64,000 bases of DNA from Liriodendron chinense (lineage: Eukaryota > Streptophyta > Magnoliopsida > Magnoliales > Magnoliaceae). A program made the position numbers and the translations under genes. A model generated the notes under the pieces. That model ran no database searches. It had not been told where the DNA came from and worked only from the letters and a program-made list of their open reading frames with translations. The stretch spans positions 1,426,001 through 1,490,000 of the forward strand of contig ML058505.1 of the NCBI GenBank assembly GCA_003013855.2. The letters are read 5' to 3'. Shown piece after piece: positions 9,908 through 20,589 of this stretch. Numbering within the stretch: the stretch's first letter is position 1; every line of letters starts with the position of its first letter.

Positions 9908-11230
9908 CCTATAATGTCCAAAATAGGAACACAACATCTTGTCTTAAGTTGGGCCTAGAATAAGCTTCAAATGGGCCGCCAAAAATGAAAATTAATTTGG
10001 CTAAAAAACTAGGCCCACTAAATGGCCTAAGTTATTATCAATGGACAATGGATCGTAATATCCAAAGTGGCCACCAAAAGGTTCAAAGATGAATGTGTTA
10101 TTATGCCCTAAGGTTGGGCCCCAAATGGGCATCAAACAGGGCCAAGTCAACACCCAAGGATGACCTGCAAATCTGGCCCTATTTTAGCCGATTGAACTAG
10201 ATGAAATGGGTCCATATAAGTAGCTCATCACTTAGCCTAATTTGACAAGCAAACAGGCCCGTAAGCTGGCCCTTAATCTGTTTAAGATGGGCCAAATAAT
10301 CTCATGCACATTTAATGCTTGAAACAAGCCCAACTCTCATCCAAACACAATAAAGAGTAGGCCCAATGCTGATGCCCAACTCGCAACCCAACCCAATCAA
10401 AAGCCCAACATCAAGGAAAACCCAATATTGCCTCTCTTCCAAAAAAAATAAAAATAAAAAACCTAATGCACAGCGGCTGAAACCCAACATCACTTTCACC
10501 ATCTCAAGCGCCTGAAACCCAAACCATCATCTTCCACTTTCCAAAACAGGATCCAAACCCAAAAAAAAAATCTAACAGGGGACCGACGCCGACCTATGTC
10601 CATAGAATCCGGCAGCACTACCATCATCTCTGCTGCGCATCCTCCATGGCTGCCTTCGTCACTGCCTTCTCCTTTGGCGCCGATAGCAACGCCATCAGAG
10701 CAACTCCAATGGCTGCGCCACGACCAGAAACAAGGTTGCAGGTGTTCGGACAGCCATGGTTGTAGGCCCTAAACGTGGTTGCTGGAAGAGGAAGATGAAG
10801 ATGGGCAGGGGTTTCGCGGCCGTTAACCATTGATACCGGCGGCGGCACAATACGATCTTCCTTTTTTTTTTTTTTTTAAGCTGGTTACCGTCTGTGAAAA
10901 CGGATCTGGGAGGCAGATGATAGCTAATGGGTATAAAACCCTCTCCATGAACATGCTATCCAGGGCTGGGGATTGCCCAGGGAGACTGCAGCCGACAATG
11001 TTGTCGAGTTTGGAATCTGCGATATGTGCGCTCCCTGATTGGGATTTCCAATCATGATAGATGGTTCCAACAAATCTTAAATTCTCAATTGCTGATTTTA
11101 ATTTAAATGGGTTTCAATACTCTTGATGCACCCACGGCAAATCCTACGTCCTTACCCGGTGGTGATTAGTTTTGGGGAAAGATTTAATTACCAAGAACTC
11201 ATAAAATCTCTAAGATTAACGGATAGTCGA
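9908..11230. other. Copia leader region, part 2, with GC-rich segment and poly-T tract
   Basis: 9908-10540 continues the GGCCCAA-rich leader. 10550-11060 is more GC-rich and contains an 18-nt T tract (about 10862-10879), which on the minus strand looks like a retroposed poly-A tail. A 74-codon minus ORF at 10624-10848 resembles nothing I know. Captured host sequence is possible but unproven. Confidence 0.35.
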
Positions 11231-11628
11231 CTCTGATACCAACTATAAATCTTACATATTGCATAATAATTGGATCGTCTATGTATTAATAATGAAGATT
11301 TCATATTATAATCTTACACTTTTAGGAGAACCACTCAATGGGACTAGGGTTTTCTCTAGTGTGTTGGTGAGGGGACCAAGACATATTTATAGGAAAGAGG
11401 GCCAGAGAAGCTTACCCATCACACTTCTCTCCTCTGGGGTCTCCACACCTTAGGTTTCCATATCTGGCTTAATAACCGCGAATAGGGACCACGGTTCAAG
11501 CGTCCCGCCCAAACTTATTTGTAATGATCACAATTATAGTGGGGCCCACTGAATCGCTCAATCTGAATAATCCAACGATCATGATCTAAATCGATGATCA
11601 TGTGTGGCCCACCTAATGGAGTCTTACA
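11231..11628 (-). repeat. 5' LTR and primer-binding site of the copia element
   Basis: The minus strand starts TGTAAGACTCC at 11628 and ends near 11243. TGGTATCAGAG (11231-11241) follows, the initiator-Met tRNA primer site typical of plant copia elements. The LTR is ~386 bp and contains a TATTTATAGG-like stretch (plus strand, ~11386). Flanking GTACT at 11629-11633 would be one copy of the target duplication; the other lies outside the window. Confidence 0.85.
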
Positions 11629-11808
11629 GTACTGTCCACCTTCCACCAGCAGAACTTCCAACCACACCCTTAGTAGCTTATTACCAAGGAGAGAGATTGT
11701 TTCTTCTTGTTCAGTTGTGATTTGCAGTTAGGCTTTTGGCTTATTACTAATTATTCCTTCAATGAAGTGGGATTTCCATTGTTGGGATCCCAACAAACCC
11801 GGATCAAC

Positions 11809-11872
11809 CCTAGGTGTTAGAAATTCGGATCTAACACCATCCTAGGTGTTAGAAATTCGGATCTAACACCAC
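11809..11872. repeat. 32-bp tandem duplication, each unit a small hairpin
   Basis: Two units (11809-11840, 11841-11872) are almost identical. Each contains GGTGTTAGA and its complement TCTAACACC separated by 9 nt, so each could fold as a stem-loop. They adjoin the inner end of a solo copia-type LTR. Confidence 0.85.
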
Positions 11873-12480
11873 CGTTGATCCATGCGCTTTGTGGAAACAT
11901 GTTCAATGAAGATGGAACAATAACAATAAAGTAGAATAATCAAACAATCAAGCAAACAACCACAAAACACAACAATTTAATGTGGAAAACCCTTTCGGGA
12001 AAAAACCACGACACAAATCGACAGAAATCTCCATTATAATCAAAACCTTAGGGTTCACTTTATTTGATTACGGCATCACCCAAACTCCCCTTGCGATATA
12101 CACTTCTAAGAAACCTTGAATCCTTTCAGAAAATCTCTTCTCAAGCCCCTTACAAGTGTAGAAAATCATCTCCCTTAGCAAACACTTGTTCCTTAGAGAG
12201 AAAACTTATAATTAACAAAGTTGTAATCTAAAACCAAACTTAAATACCTTTATTTGCGCAAAACTGCGCAAATATGATCGTTGCACCACGGTTGACGTGC
12301 AGTCGACTGTGAATCATCACAGAGAGTCATAGTCAACTGCTAAATTCCTCAGGTCGAATGTGAACCATCACAGTGAGTCACAGTCGAATGTGAACCCCTG
12401 TTGCTGCAGAATGCAAGCCATCCTGCACAACATCCTGATTACTAGTTTAAGAGCCTATCATGTGAAAATATTCCAAACAT
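11870..12480 (-). repeat. Solo copia-type LTR (approximate ends)
   Basis: Minus-strand layout resembles the LTR at 46430-47060: a region of repeated short motifs (12290-12400, AGTCGACTGTGAA and variants), then R/U5-like sequence ending with a TTCCCGAAAGGGTTTTCCACATT-type block shared in meaning with that LTR. No internal coding region is attached. Ends are estimated, with no clear target duplication. Confidence 0.45.
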
Positions 12481-12662
12481 AGTTAAGCTTAATGTCGTTT
12501 AGATTATACGATTCCAGTAAAAAGGAATGGGTTGATTCGGTTTTTCTCGACATCACTCTGATACGTTTCAACATCATCTAATTAATTAGTGGAATTACAA
12601 GGGTCATTATTTCAGAGGGTCAGGTATTTCTTTTCCAAATCATATAGGGGCAGAAGTCCCAC

Positions 12663-13454
12663 TAGGGGTGCCACTTGGGTAGGTCAGGTTGGGTTGAGTG
12701 TCAACCCAAACCCAACTGAACCTCAAGAGGCGTTGGCACAAGGCCCAACCCAACCATGGACCCAATTCAAGCTACCCAACCCAAGCCAAATGCAAGGTAT
12801 TGAATACTCAAACTCCAACACAATTTGGATTGGATCACGTTCGATTAGGACAGGTCAGGTTGGGTTGGGTATGGTTAAAACTTGCAACTAGCAAACTAAC
12901 GAATAAATCAAACATCTAAGCATCGAATAATATTATTAAAGTAATACCCATTAGTACTAAAATAGTAATAGCAAAATAGTCTACAATCACCATTCAAATA
13001 CAAATAAAATTAAAGAAATAGATGGAAAAAAAAAAACTCATTAAGGTTAAGAGAGACTATGAAAAGGCATGGAACCATGCAGCATGTGGGCTCCAGGCTA
13101 GTTCCAATCGTGAACCCTATTTCCATGCAGGTATGGTTTTGTGCATGAACACTGGTATAGAGTCCCTGGCACAGATGGTTACAATCATGAACCTTGTTTT
13201 CCTTGCAAATTATGATCTTAGCATTTATATCATGTATATTATTCATAACTCATTGTAGAGATATTGCATAAAAGGTTGGATTCGGGTAAGGTGAGGTTGC
13301 CAACACATCAACCAAAGCCCAACCCAATCTGGAATTGGTTCGGGGTCAGGTTTAGGATTTTCAGCCCAAGCCCAACCCCACCTAATCCAAATGCAGCCCA
13401 AGCTTTGGGTTGGGCTAATCAGGTCTGGGTTGACCCAACTAGGATGCACCCCTA
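12663..13454. mobile_element. Non-autonomous hAT MITE (792 bp)
   Basis: Termini TAGGGGTGCCA (12663) and the inverted complement TGCACCCCTA (ending 13454) form short TIRs. Flanks AGTCCCAC (12655-12662) and AGCCCCAG (13455-13462) match 6 of 8, consistent with an old 8-bp target duplication. Subterminal GGTTGGGTTGGG / CCCAACCCAACC repeats are inverted between the two halves. No transposase. Confidence 0.75.
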
Positions 13455-13462
13455 AGCCCCAG

Positions 13463-14976
13463 CTTGTGTTTTGAGGGAACCACCTAATACTTCTCAAAAA
13501 TGAAAATGATTTTTGCAGAGAAAATTTTGATTTTGTTTTGATTTTATGGAATTTGCAGGAGAATACAGAGTTCAGAACTGACGTTTGATGCCAATTCTGT
13601 TGGTATGGATGCAATTCCATGGTTTTCATTTGTAAATTTGAAATTTTCTTATAATAAGTTGTTTTTTTAATTGAGTGGTCGGTGCTTGTGTTTGGTATAG
13701 TGTTTGCTCGCTCGATTTTCTACCGTCTCTTTGTTATAGTTTAGATGTATGACAGACTAATTCAAGGTTCGGGGAGGCAATCTGAGGGCAAGCCCGACGG
13801 GGTATCCTATTTAAGATCACAGTCCTTAATCTGTCCATAACTTAATTCATATGGGATTTGGATCCCAGGCTATCTAAAGTCCAAAGATGTGAAAGGGTCC
13901 CTTATGTATCTTCTGGCTAGTCCATAGGCTCTAGCGCATATGCACTGTCCTTGCGTGTAAACCCTTGTGGCCTCGGCAATTGGATTACTGGTTAGTTTCC
14001 TCTTATTTAGCAAGTTTTATTTAATGAGTTGCAGAATCCTAGATAACTAGAAGGTTTCCCTCTTAGACTAACTTTTAGAAGGTTTCTCTATTATAATATG
14101 GTTGTTTTAGGAAATCAGATGGTAGAATTTACAGTTCACAAGGTATGGTAGTTCTTCTGGGATTTCAATATTTCTGCACCCATATTCCATAAAAGTTTGG
14201 GGAATTTCTTTCTTCTTTTCTTTTCTTTTTTTTACTTTTTCCTTTTTCTATATTGTCCTGCGTCAATTTGGTAGCAAAGGGCCCAAGTGTTGATCAATGA
14301 TGCTGTTTGGGAGATCATTTGGTCTGTTTGGAACTATTTTTACTGAGCCAACAAAAAAAAAAGCTCATTTAATCAGCTTTTTTTTCTTCGATGGCTGCCG
14401 TTCCCATCTTCTTTTCATCAGTTCCTAAAGTATCAGGTATTTTCTTACATCTGTTGAATTGTTTGTTATTTTTCTTCACACTAACATCACAAGATGTAGT
14501 GGATTGATTATTGTAAACCAGAATCTGAATTTATTTAAATTGAAATAAATTAGGCTTCTTTACAAAGAACAAAAATCAAATAACTCTTCTCATACACCTT
14601 CTGGCACATATGATTGGTATCTTCCAAGATTCTGGTTGTTCCATCCAGCAAGAAGTCATTTGAACATGTGATTTGGATGTGCAGACCTCCCAAGCAATTT
14701 GTGGAATTAGCAAATCTCATAGTTAGAAACTTAAAAATAAAATGATGTGAATTCATTGACATAATTGAATTATAAACACAAGAAGAATGTATTGAGCTAC
14801 TGATATGAATTCTTTTCACCCACTGTGAATGATGGATACACACCTCTTTTCTGCTTTGGTAATACAGTAATACGATTTTGTATTACTGTAGTACCAAAAC
14901 TCGAAATGAAATGGTGTATTTATAAATCAAGTCAAATTTAAATTACAAAAACTAAATGCTAATAAGAATCCCTAGT
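13463..14976. other. Intergenic region downstream of the Ca2+-ATPase
   Basis: AT-rich, with no ORF of recognisable family and no clear repeat ends. It should contain the 3' UTR of the pump gene (minus strand, below 14977). No canonical AATAAA was found close to the stop codon. Confidence 0.5.
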
Positions 14977-17900
14977 CTAAAACTTAAAAAATCCTAAACC
15001 CTTGAGATAGCTAAACAGGGGTTTATCAGGCACTGGTATGCACTTAACAAACCAACCAATTGGCCAAGAAACAGCAGCGATTCCGACACAAGCACCCCAT
15101 TGCCCCCAATTTAATCTCTCGGTATCGGCGAACCTCTTCAGAAACTCCACCATCACCACTTGCAAAATAATCGTGAACCCAACGATGCCCAGAAACAGGC
15201 GGTTATGATGAATCCCCTCAAACACATTCTTCTTCTGCAGTTTCCTGGCATTAAACTCATTGAAGACTTGGCACAACACAAAAGTATTAAAAATCAATGT
15301 GTCCCTCACCCTCTTGTCCACGCCAAAGATCGACTCCCCCTTGAATTGCAATGTCAGCAAGATGATGATTTGATATAGAGCTTGAGCAATGAGATTCCTC
15401 CACATGACATTGGTGATCAGTGGCTCAGTGCGGCCCACGGGCTTCTCATCCATCAGCTCCTTGGTGGGCCGCTCTGTAGCCAGAGCCAAAGCACCCAATG
15501 TGTCCATAATCAGGTTCACCCACAACAATTGGACTGCTGTTAGCGGCACATCACCGGAAGAAACCGCTGCGATGAAATTGATCACGAGGGCGGCAACATT
15601 CACTGTGAGTTGGAATTGGATGAATTTCTGGATGTTGCTGTACACACATCTCCCCCATTGCAAAACTGTCACCACAGAAGTGAAATTGTCATCCAAAATG
15701 ATGATGTCGGAGCTCTCTTTTGCTACTTCGGTGCCTTGTATTCCCATGGAGAGCCCGATGTCCGATTCTTTCAGGGCAGGAGCATCGTTTGTTCCATCTC
15801 CAGTGACAGCAACTACTTGGCCTTTCTGTTTCAAGCTCTGCACCATTAGAAGCTTATCAAATGGTGAGGATCTCGCCATCACGCAAATTCTATTGACCAT
15901 TTCCATTCTTTGCTCTTCCGAGTAGTTTCTGAAATCCTTGCCTTCGATCACCGCTGCATTCATGTCTTGATCGGGCCCAAGTATTCCACATTCGAATGCT
16001 ATTGCTCGTGCTGTGAAAACGTTATCCCCAGTTATCATTTTGACAGAAACTCCGGCTTTTCTGCAAGTTTCAACGGCTATTCTCACCCCCGGCCGGCATG
16101 GGTCCTTCAGGCCCACCATCCCTAGTAGTGTCAAGCCATCTTCAGATAATTTTTCAACATTTCCTCCATCATTTCCATTAGCGAAGGTATCTTCCACAAT
16201 CTGTTTGTGGGCAAAAGCAATGCATCGTAGACTCTGAGCTGCCATCGCTTCAATGATTTGCTCGAATTTCATCCTTTTCTGCTCATCTATGACTTTGATA
16301 ATCCCATCACTATCAAAATAATTTGAACACATTGCTAAAATCATCTCTGCAGCTCCTTTCCTATGCACATGGATTGACGACTTCTCATCATTCTTCCTAA
16401 CTAAAACGCCGCTCTGTTTCTTCTCTGAATTGAATGCTTCAACATGGAGAATAGTCCAACTTCTCTTCAATCCATCCATATTCATTCCCAAATCCAACAC
16501 AGCCCAAGAGAGAATCGCTTTCTCGGTGGGACTCCCAGAAAACTCAGGCTCTGAAACTGTAGTGGGTTTATAAACACCACCTGTTGTGTTCAAACCGACT
16601 CCTTGATGCAGCAATTCAACAACATTGATGGCGATTTTGGAGGAGTCCTTCAGAGATTCTTCGTCAAGCCAGAACCTATCTACCTTCATTTGATTCATTG
16701 TCAAGGTGCCGGTTTTATCAGTGCATATGGTGTTGACTGACCCCATGGTTTCACAAGCAGAGAGCTTCCGAACCATGGCTTGATCAGCCATCATCCTCTT
16801 CATCGAATAAGCAAGTGTAAGAGTAACAGCCAATGGCAAGCCTTCGGGAATCGCCACCACCACGATAGTGACTGCGGCAGCGAAAATGTTTGCCACTGAG
16901 TTCATCACCTCGCCGATCTTCACCTTTCCACGATTGAACTCCTTGTGTCCATCCTCATCTGTTGTGTTTCCGGTGAAGTAACGAACTAACAACACAATGA
17001 GGACAAGAGCAGCGACGCTCAAACCAATTTTCCCTATGTAGGAAGTAAGTTTGTTGAGGCGAGCTTGCAATGGTGTCTGCTCATTCATGTCGTGGCTTAT
17101 GGAGCTCATCATCTCACCCCACGTTGTGTTTATGCCAACGGATGTGACAAGCATCTGGCCATACCCATCGACCACCTTGGTACCAGAGAACAGGAATGGG
17201 CTGTTGATTTTGTCGACGTTTACATGATCGCTCTCACCTGTCATGCTCGATTCATCGACTTGTAAGGAATGGCCATTCAAGAACAGGCCGTCGGCAGGAA
17301 TCTGATCACCGATCTTTAAGCACACAATGTCGCCCACTACCACGTCAAAGATAGAGATCTTCTGCCGCCGCCCATCTCTCATGACATCGATCGCAATGTC
17401 ATTACTCTTATCAGAGAGCTTGTCAAATTGCCTCGCTTGACGGAAATTACTAACAGCGGAGACAACCACGACGAGAAAGATAGCGATGAATATACTCCCG
17501 CCATCATACCACCCTTCTTTCAGGCCATGCTCTTTGATACCAAAGGCGAGAGAGAGCCCAGCAAAACCAAGAAGAATCAGAATCACATGGTCTTTAAAGG
17601 CTTCAAGCACAAAGGAGAAGAAGCCTTTAGGAGGCTGCTTGAGATATGTGTTCGAACCAAACACATCACGACGGTGACGAAGATGTTCATCATCGCCTTG
17701 GATTCCTTTCTCAGCATCGGATACCAAAGAACCCACGATTCCTTCAACCCCCCCGAGATGGCTAAGGGAATCCAAGTCCTTCCCTTTCACAATCTTAGTC
17801 AGTCTCTCTTGGTCTACAAGAGAAAGGCATAAACCACTTTCATCAACGTTAACATTGTTGATGCCATCGACATCGATGGCGACATAAGGCTGGTTGGATG

Positions 17901-18087
17901 AGAAGTTAGAAAGAAGGTGATTGTTGGTGGCCTTCTTCTTCTTATACAAGATGTCATCAGCAACAGAAAGCATCGCTCTGAAAGAACAGATGGCAACAAA
18001 AGCAGTACGCCATCTCTTACGTGAGGATTTTCTAACGTTGAACAATAACATAGAATAATCTGTTGGACCTGACATTGAGATAATCAA
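14977..18087 (-). CDS. ACA12/13-like: Autoinhibited P2B Ca2+-transporting ATPase (ACA12/13-like)
   Basis: Intact intronless ORF of 1036 aa, the usual length for plant calmodulin-regulated Ca2+ pumps that export Ca2+ from the cytosol. N-terminal residues ~20-42 (RKRWRTAFVAICSFRAML, with Trp26) fit the calmodulin-binding autoinhibitory helix. The actuator motif is TGES (283-286), and PEGLP with Glu415 is in TM4. The phosphorylated Asp457 lies in DKTGTLT. KGA (577-579), MITGDNV (684-690) and GDGTNDAP (763-770) form the nucleotide and hinge sites. Asn858/Asp862 in TM6 complete the single Ca2+ site of P2B pumps. About ten membrane segments are seen (near 165, 200, 355, 400, 830, 850, 900, 930, 965, 1000). 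Absence of introns fits the ACA12/ACA13 group, whose members act at the plasma membrane; that placement is by family knowledge. A second Met at codon 5 is an alternative start. Confidence 0.97.
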   Translation of the reverse strand: MIISMSGPTDYSMLLFNVRKSSRKRWRTAFVAICSFRAMLSVADDILYKKKKATNNHLLSNFSSNQPYVAIDVDGINNVNVDESGLCLSLVDQERLTKIVKGKDLDSLSHLGGVEGIVGSLVSDAEKGIQGDDEHLRHRRDVFGSNTYLKQPPKGFFSFVLEAFKDHVILILLGFAGLSLAFGIKEHGLKEGWYDGGSIFIAIFLVVVVSAVSNFRQARQFDKLSDKSNDIAIDVMRDGRRQKISIFDVVVGDIVCLKIGDQIPADGLFLNGHSLQVDESSMTGESDHVNVDKINSPFLFSGTKVVDGYGQMLVTSVGINTTWGEMMSSISHDMNEQTPLQARLNKLTSYIGKIGLSVAALVLIVLLVRYFTGNTTDEDGHKEFNRGKVKIGEVMNSVANIFAAAVTIVVVAIPEGLPLAVTLTLAYSMKRMMADQAMVRKLSACETMGSVNTICTDKTGTLTMNQMKVDRFWLDEESLKDSSKIAINVVELLHQGVGLNTTGGVYKPTTVSEPEFSGSPTEKAILSWAVLDLGMNMDGLKRSWTILHVEAFNSEKKQSGVLVRKNDEKSSIHVHRKGAAEMILAMCSNYFDSDGIIKVIDEQKRMKFEQIIEAMAAQSLRCIAFAHKQIVEDTFANGNDGGNVEKLSEDGLTLLGMVGLKDPCRPGVRIAVETCRKAGVSVKMITGDNVFTARAIAFECGILGPDQDMNAAVIEGKDFRNYSEEQRMEMVNRICVMARSSPFDKLLMVQSLKQKGQVVAVTGDGTNDAPALKESDIGLSMGIQGTEVAKESSDIIILDDNFTSVVTVLQWGRCVYSNIQKFIQFQLTVNVAALVINFIAAVSSGDVPLTAVQLLWVNLIMDTLGALALATERPTKELMDEKPVGRTEPLITNVMWRNLIAQALYQIIILLTLQFKGESIFGVDKRVRDTLIFNTFVLCQVFNEFNARKLQKKNVFEGIHHNRLFLGIVGFTIILQVVMVEFLKRFADTERLNWGQWGACVGIAAVSWPIGWFVKCIPVPDKPLFSYLKGLGFFKF

Positions 18088-18228
18088 CTATTCAAGTCTT
18101 ATGGAGGGAGAGGAGGAGGGAAAAAGAGTAGAAAAGAATGAGAGAGAGAGAGAGAGAGCAGAATGAGAGAGACGTTTGTGTGAAAACAACAGTACTGAGA
18201 TGAAGTTGAGAGAAAGAGGACTCTCTTC
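18088..18228 (-). promoter_or_regulatory. 5' leader of the Ca2+-ATPase gene with GA repeat
   Basis: This segment lies between the TATA box and the start codon. It contains a (GA)n tract at 18140-18158, transcribed as CT-rich leader. GA/CT repeats in plant 5' UTRs are known binding sites for BPC/GAGA-type factors. The transcription start itself is not visible. Confidence 0.5.
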
Positions 18229-18234
18229 TTATAG
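18229..18234 (-). promoter_or_regulatory. TATA box of the Ca2+-ATPase gene
   Basis: The minus strand reads CTATAAGAAG, ~142 bp upstream of the ATG, giving a leader of ~110 bp. A CCGTGT word, a described CAMTA-type variant, is at 18248-18253 just upstream. Function of that word is inference. Confidence 0.65.
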
Positions 18235-18417
18235 ATGGAAGGGAGTCCCGTGTGTCCGGACCCTTCGGAGAATTTTTATGGTGGGAAGTTTCATGGAAGA
18301 ACTCTCGTTTGTTCCTATTTTCCTATTCTGAAACACAAAATCCGGGAATGGGAAGCGGATTGCTTGCTACCAGCCTAGACGAAATCAGGTGAGTGTCCAT
18401 GCATGTCTTGGGCGTTG

Positions 18418-18775
18418 TGGGGCCCAACATGATGTATATGTGTTTTATCCACGCCGTCCATCCGTTTTTTCCCTCATTTGTGCATGAACCCAAAAAGGAA
18501 GCACATACGAAGCTTAAGTGGACTGTGGTGATTGAACGATCACCATTAAAAACTTAATGGGGCCACCCAAGTTTTGAATCAAGTTGATACGTGTGTTTTC
18601 CCTTCATTCAAGTTGACAAATCGGTGGGTCCTAAAATGTTTTAACGGTGGATGTTATAATCGCAATCTTTCTGTAGTGTGGTCCACTCGGGCTTGGGACT
18701 TGCTTCATTTTTTAATCCATGCCACACAATGAGCTTTAAAAAACGGATGGACTGTGTATATAAGACACACCGCTG
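18418..18775. repeat. Inverted-repeat MITE, copy 1
   Basis: The left end is TGGGGCCCAACATGATGTA followed by a TATCCACGCCGTCCATCC block. The right end carries the inverse (AAAACGGATGGACTGTG). The interior shows the family words GTGGACCACACC, ATCAAGTTGATA and GTGGTCCACTCG. No ORF. Confidence 0.7.
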
Positions 18776-18945
18776 GGAGTGGAATGGGCAACACCGCCGA
18801 GACGCGTCCTACTTCGGAAAGTTTCCTTGTGTTCACCGCTGGGAGCGGCATTGGCAACACGGCCTGATGGGCGTCCGTACATTGGAAAGTTTCCTTTGGG
18901 TTCCCGATTGGGAGCCGATTAACACCGTAGCAGCGTTTCCTTGAT
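18769..18945. repeat. 66-68-bp tandem repeat, about 2.5 units
   Basis: Units begin ACCGCTGGGAG at 18769 and 18835, and a partial CCGATTGGGAG unit starts near 18904. Each contains GGCAACAC, a G/C-rich middle and GGAAAGTTTCCTT. It sits next to the right end of MITE copy 1. Confidence 0.8.
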
Positions 18946-19560
18946 GTATGTGTTGTATATCCACGCGGTTCATTAATTTTTTTCTGCTATTTTAGGGTAT
19001 GATCTCAAACTTGAAGGAGATTCCAGTATCAAGTAGACCACACAGTATGGATTGAATGTCCCTGCAGAAGCCGATTGCCTGCACCATGCCACCGGAGGCA
19101 GATTTTTTTTTTTTTTTTTTTTTTTTGGGTTAGTTCACACACCCCCATTTGTTAGTACACCCACCCACCCGGGTCAGTCGTGTCACAATGTTAGCCCCCC
19201 CATCGGTAAGTACACCCACCCATACTATTAGTCCCACCACACCACAATGTTAGCGACCCTCACTTGTGATCCACGCTATCATACTTTTGTTACATATTAT
19301 TTTAAGGCATGGGCCAAAAATGAGACGTTCAAATCTCAAGTGGAGCACACCATAGTCATTAAAAACTGCCTAATGCTGACTGTAATGTTTATTTACCATC
19401 TAACCTGTTGATTAGTTCACATAGACTTGGACGAAGTGAAAATACAAATATCAGCTTCATCCAAAACTTTTGTAGCACTGTTTCCTGTGGTGTGGTCCAC
19501 ATGAGATTTTATCTTCCTTATTTTTGGGCTCGTTCCCTGAAATGACATAATGGCCCATTA
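18942..19560. repeat. Inverted-repeat MITE fragments (copies 2 and 3) split by a SINE
   Basis: 18942-19100 has the left-half words (TTGATGTATGTGTTGTAT, TCCACGCGGTTCATT). 19262-19560 has the body words (ATTTTAAGGCATGGGCC, AATCTCAAGTGGAGCAC, GTGGTGTGGTCCAC). A SINE-like insertion separates them. Confidence 0.55.
19103..19262 (-). mobile_element. SINE-like element (minus strand), 5'-truncated
   Basis: A 23-24-nt T tract (19103-19126) is the poly-A tail read on the minus strand. The body has the family's tandem GGGTGGGTGTACT-type blocks (plus strand ACACCCACCCACCC twice). It shares these with copies near 52.0, 53.0, 54.9 and 59.0 kb. The tRNA-like head is not visible here. Confidence 0.5.
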
Positions 19561-19669
19561 TTTGTCAGCTGAGGTCTGGCCTCGTGATTGACCGTGGAAA
19601 TGGTTTAGTATAGATTACGCGTGCCCCCCCCCCGGGAACTACCTATGTAGGCCAGACTCTTAACGTAGG

Positions 19670-20065
19670 GCTCACCTGGATGTATTCGTTGTATATCCAT
19701 GCTGTCCATCTGTTTCTTCAGATTATTTTAAGCTTTAGTCTAAAAAATGAAGCAGATACAAATTTTGGGTGGACCACACCATAGGAAGCAGTGTTCATTG
19801 AACGCCTACCATTAAAAACTTCATAGAGTCCACTGTAATGTTTATTGACCATCCAATCTGTTGATAAGGTCATGTAGACAGGGAAGAAAGGAAAAGAAAA
19901 ATATCAGGTTGAAAGAAAACTTTTGTGGCCCACAAAAGATTTTTAATGGTCATTAACTAGTTTTTCTTATGGTGTGGTCCACCCAAAATTTGAATATGTT
20001 TTACCTTTAGTACCATGGCCTAAAATAAGGCAGGAAAAGAAGATGAAAGGCATGGATATACACTT
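19670..20065. repeat. Inverted-repeat MITE, copy 4
   Basis: The left half has CACCTGGATGTATTCGTT and TATCCATGCTGTCCATC. The right half has GTGTGGTCCACCC and CATGGATATACACTTTACAT in inverse sense. A fairly complete copy without coding capacity. Confidence 0.65.
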
Positions 20066-20589
20066 TACATCGCTGGTTCCGGTGTCTCACCCAAGTCACG
20101 CCCCTAGTTTCACGGAGCGACTAAAAAACTCCAGCTTAAGTCCCACAAATGCGGTGCATATAAAATCTTAACCGTACGTCAGGTGAAACTTCTCATGCCC
20201 ATTCCAGAAAATCAGCCCGATCCAAAGCTCACGTGGGCCACCTCACGGGTAACAATGCAAAATCATGTCGAAAACCGTTCAAGTTCACTCCGTATGGCCC
20301 ATCTGATTTTTTGATCAGGATGCTTTTTACAGTCTGTGTTCATCCTGACGAAGCACACCTGATGAATGGGTTGGATCATCCATTCATCAGGTGTCTTCCC
20401 CCATTGCTCCCGGCAGTACGGCCCACCTGAGCTGTAGACCAGGATGATTTTAAGTCGCGGTTGTACACCTGACGAACGGTATAGATTTCACATACACAAC
20501 ACGTTGGGCATAGCAGACAGCATGATGCACTTAGTAATTATAATGTATCCTACATGTGTTTCATATTAAATGACGCGGGCCGGGGCCTA
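20066..20589. other. Intergenic segment with a separate inverted repeat
   Basis: Contains CCCATTCATCAGG/CCTGATGAATGGG-type inverted words around 20360-20392 and repeated GGCCCACCTGA/GGCCACCTCAC words. No ORF. It may be another small foldback repeat, with unclear ends. Confidence 0.35.

Larger units (their letters stand above)
3538..11628 (-). mobile_element. Decayed Ty1/copia retrotransposon, 3' LTR interrupted by the gypsy insertion
   Basis: On the minus strand the order is 5' LTR (11243-11628), PBS (11231-11241), long leader, gag, protease, integrase, RT, RNase H, polypurine tract and a 3' LTR fragment (3538-3698). Integrase before RT is the copia order. The two LTRs match over 160 bp (TGTAAGACTCCATTAGG start in both, about 90% identical by eye). 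Every ORF carries stops or frameshifts. The 8-kb length is larger than the usual ~5 kb because about 3 kb lies between PBS and gag. The family resembles Tork/Tnt1-type elements (PPT AAGTGGGAGA, TGGTATCAGAG primer site). Confidence 0.85.

Noticed and set aside
10624..10848. 74-codon minus ORF in the copia leader
   Set aside because: No family resemblance; GC-rich sequence opens frames by chance.
13243..13629. 128-codon minus ORF
   Set aside because: It overlaps the hAT MITE and translates its CCCAACCC subterminal repeats.
14395..14520. Short ORF starting MAAVPIFFSSVPKVSG
   Set aside because: Looks like a possible transit-peptide start with a GT after it, but no downstream exon could be found.
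17428..17832. 134-codon plus-strand ORF opposite the Ca2+-ATPase
   Set aside because: It is an antisense shadow of the pump's coding frame, and its residues fit no family.
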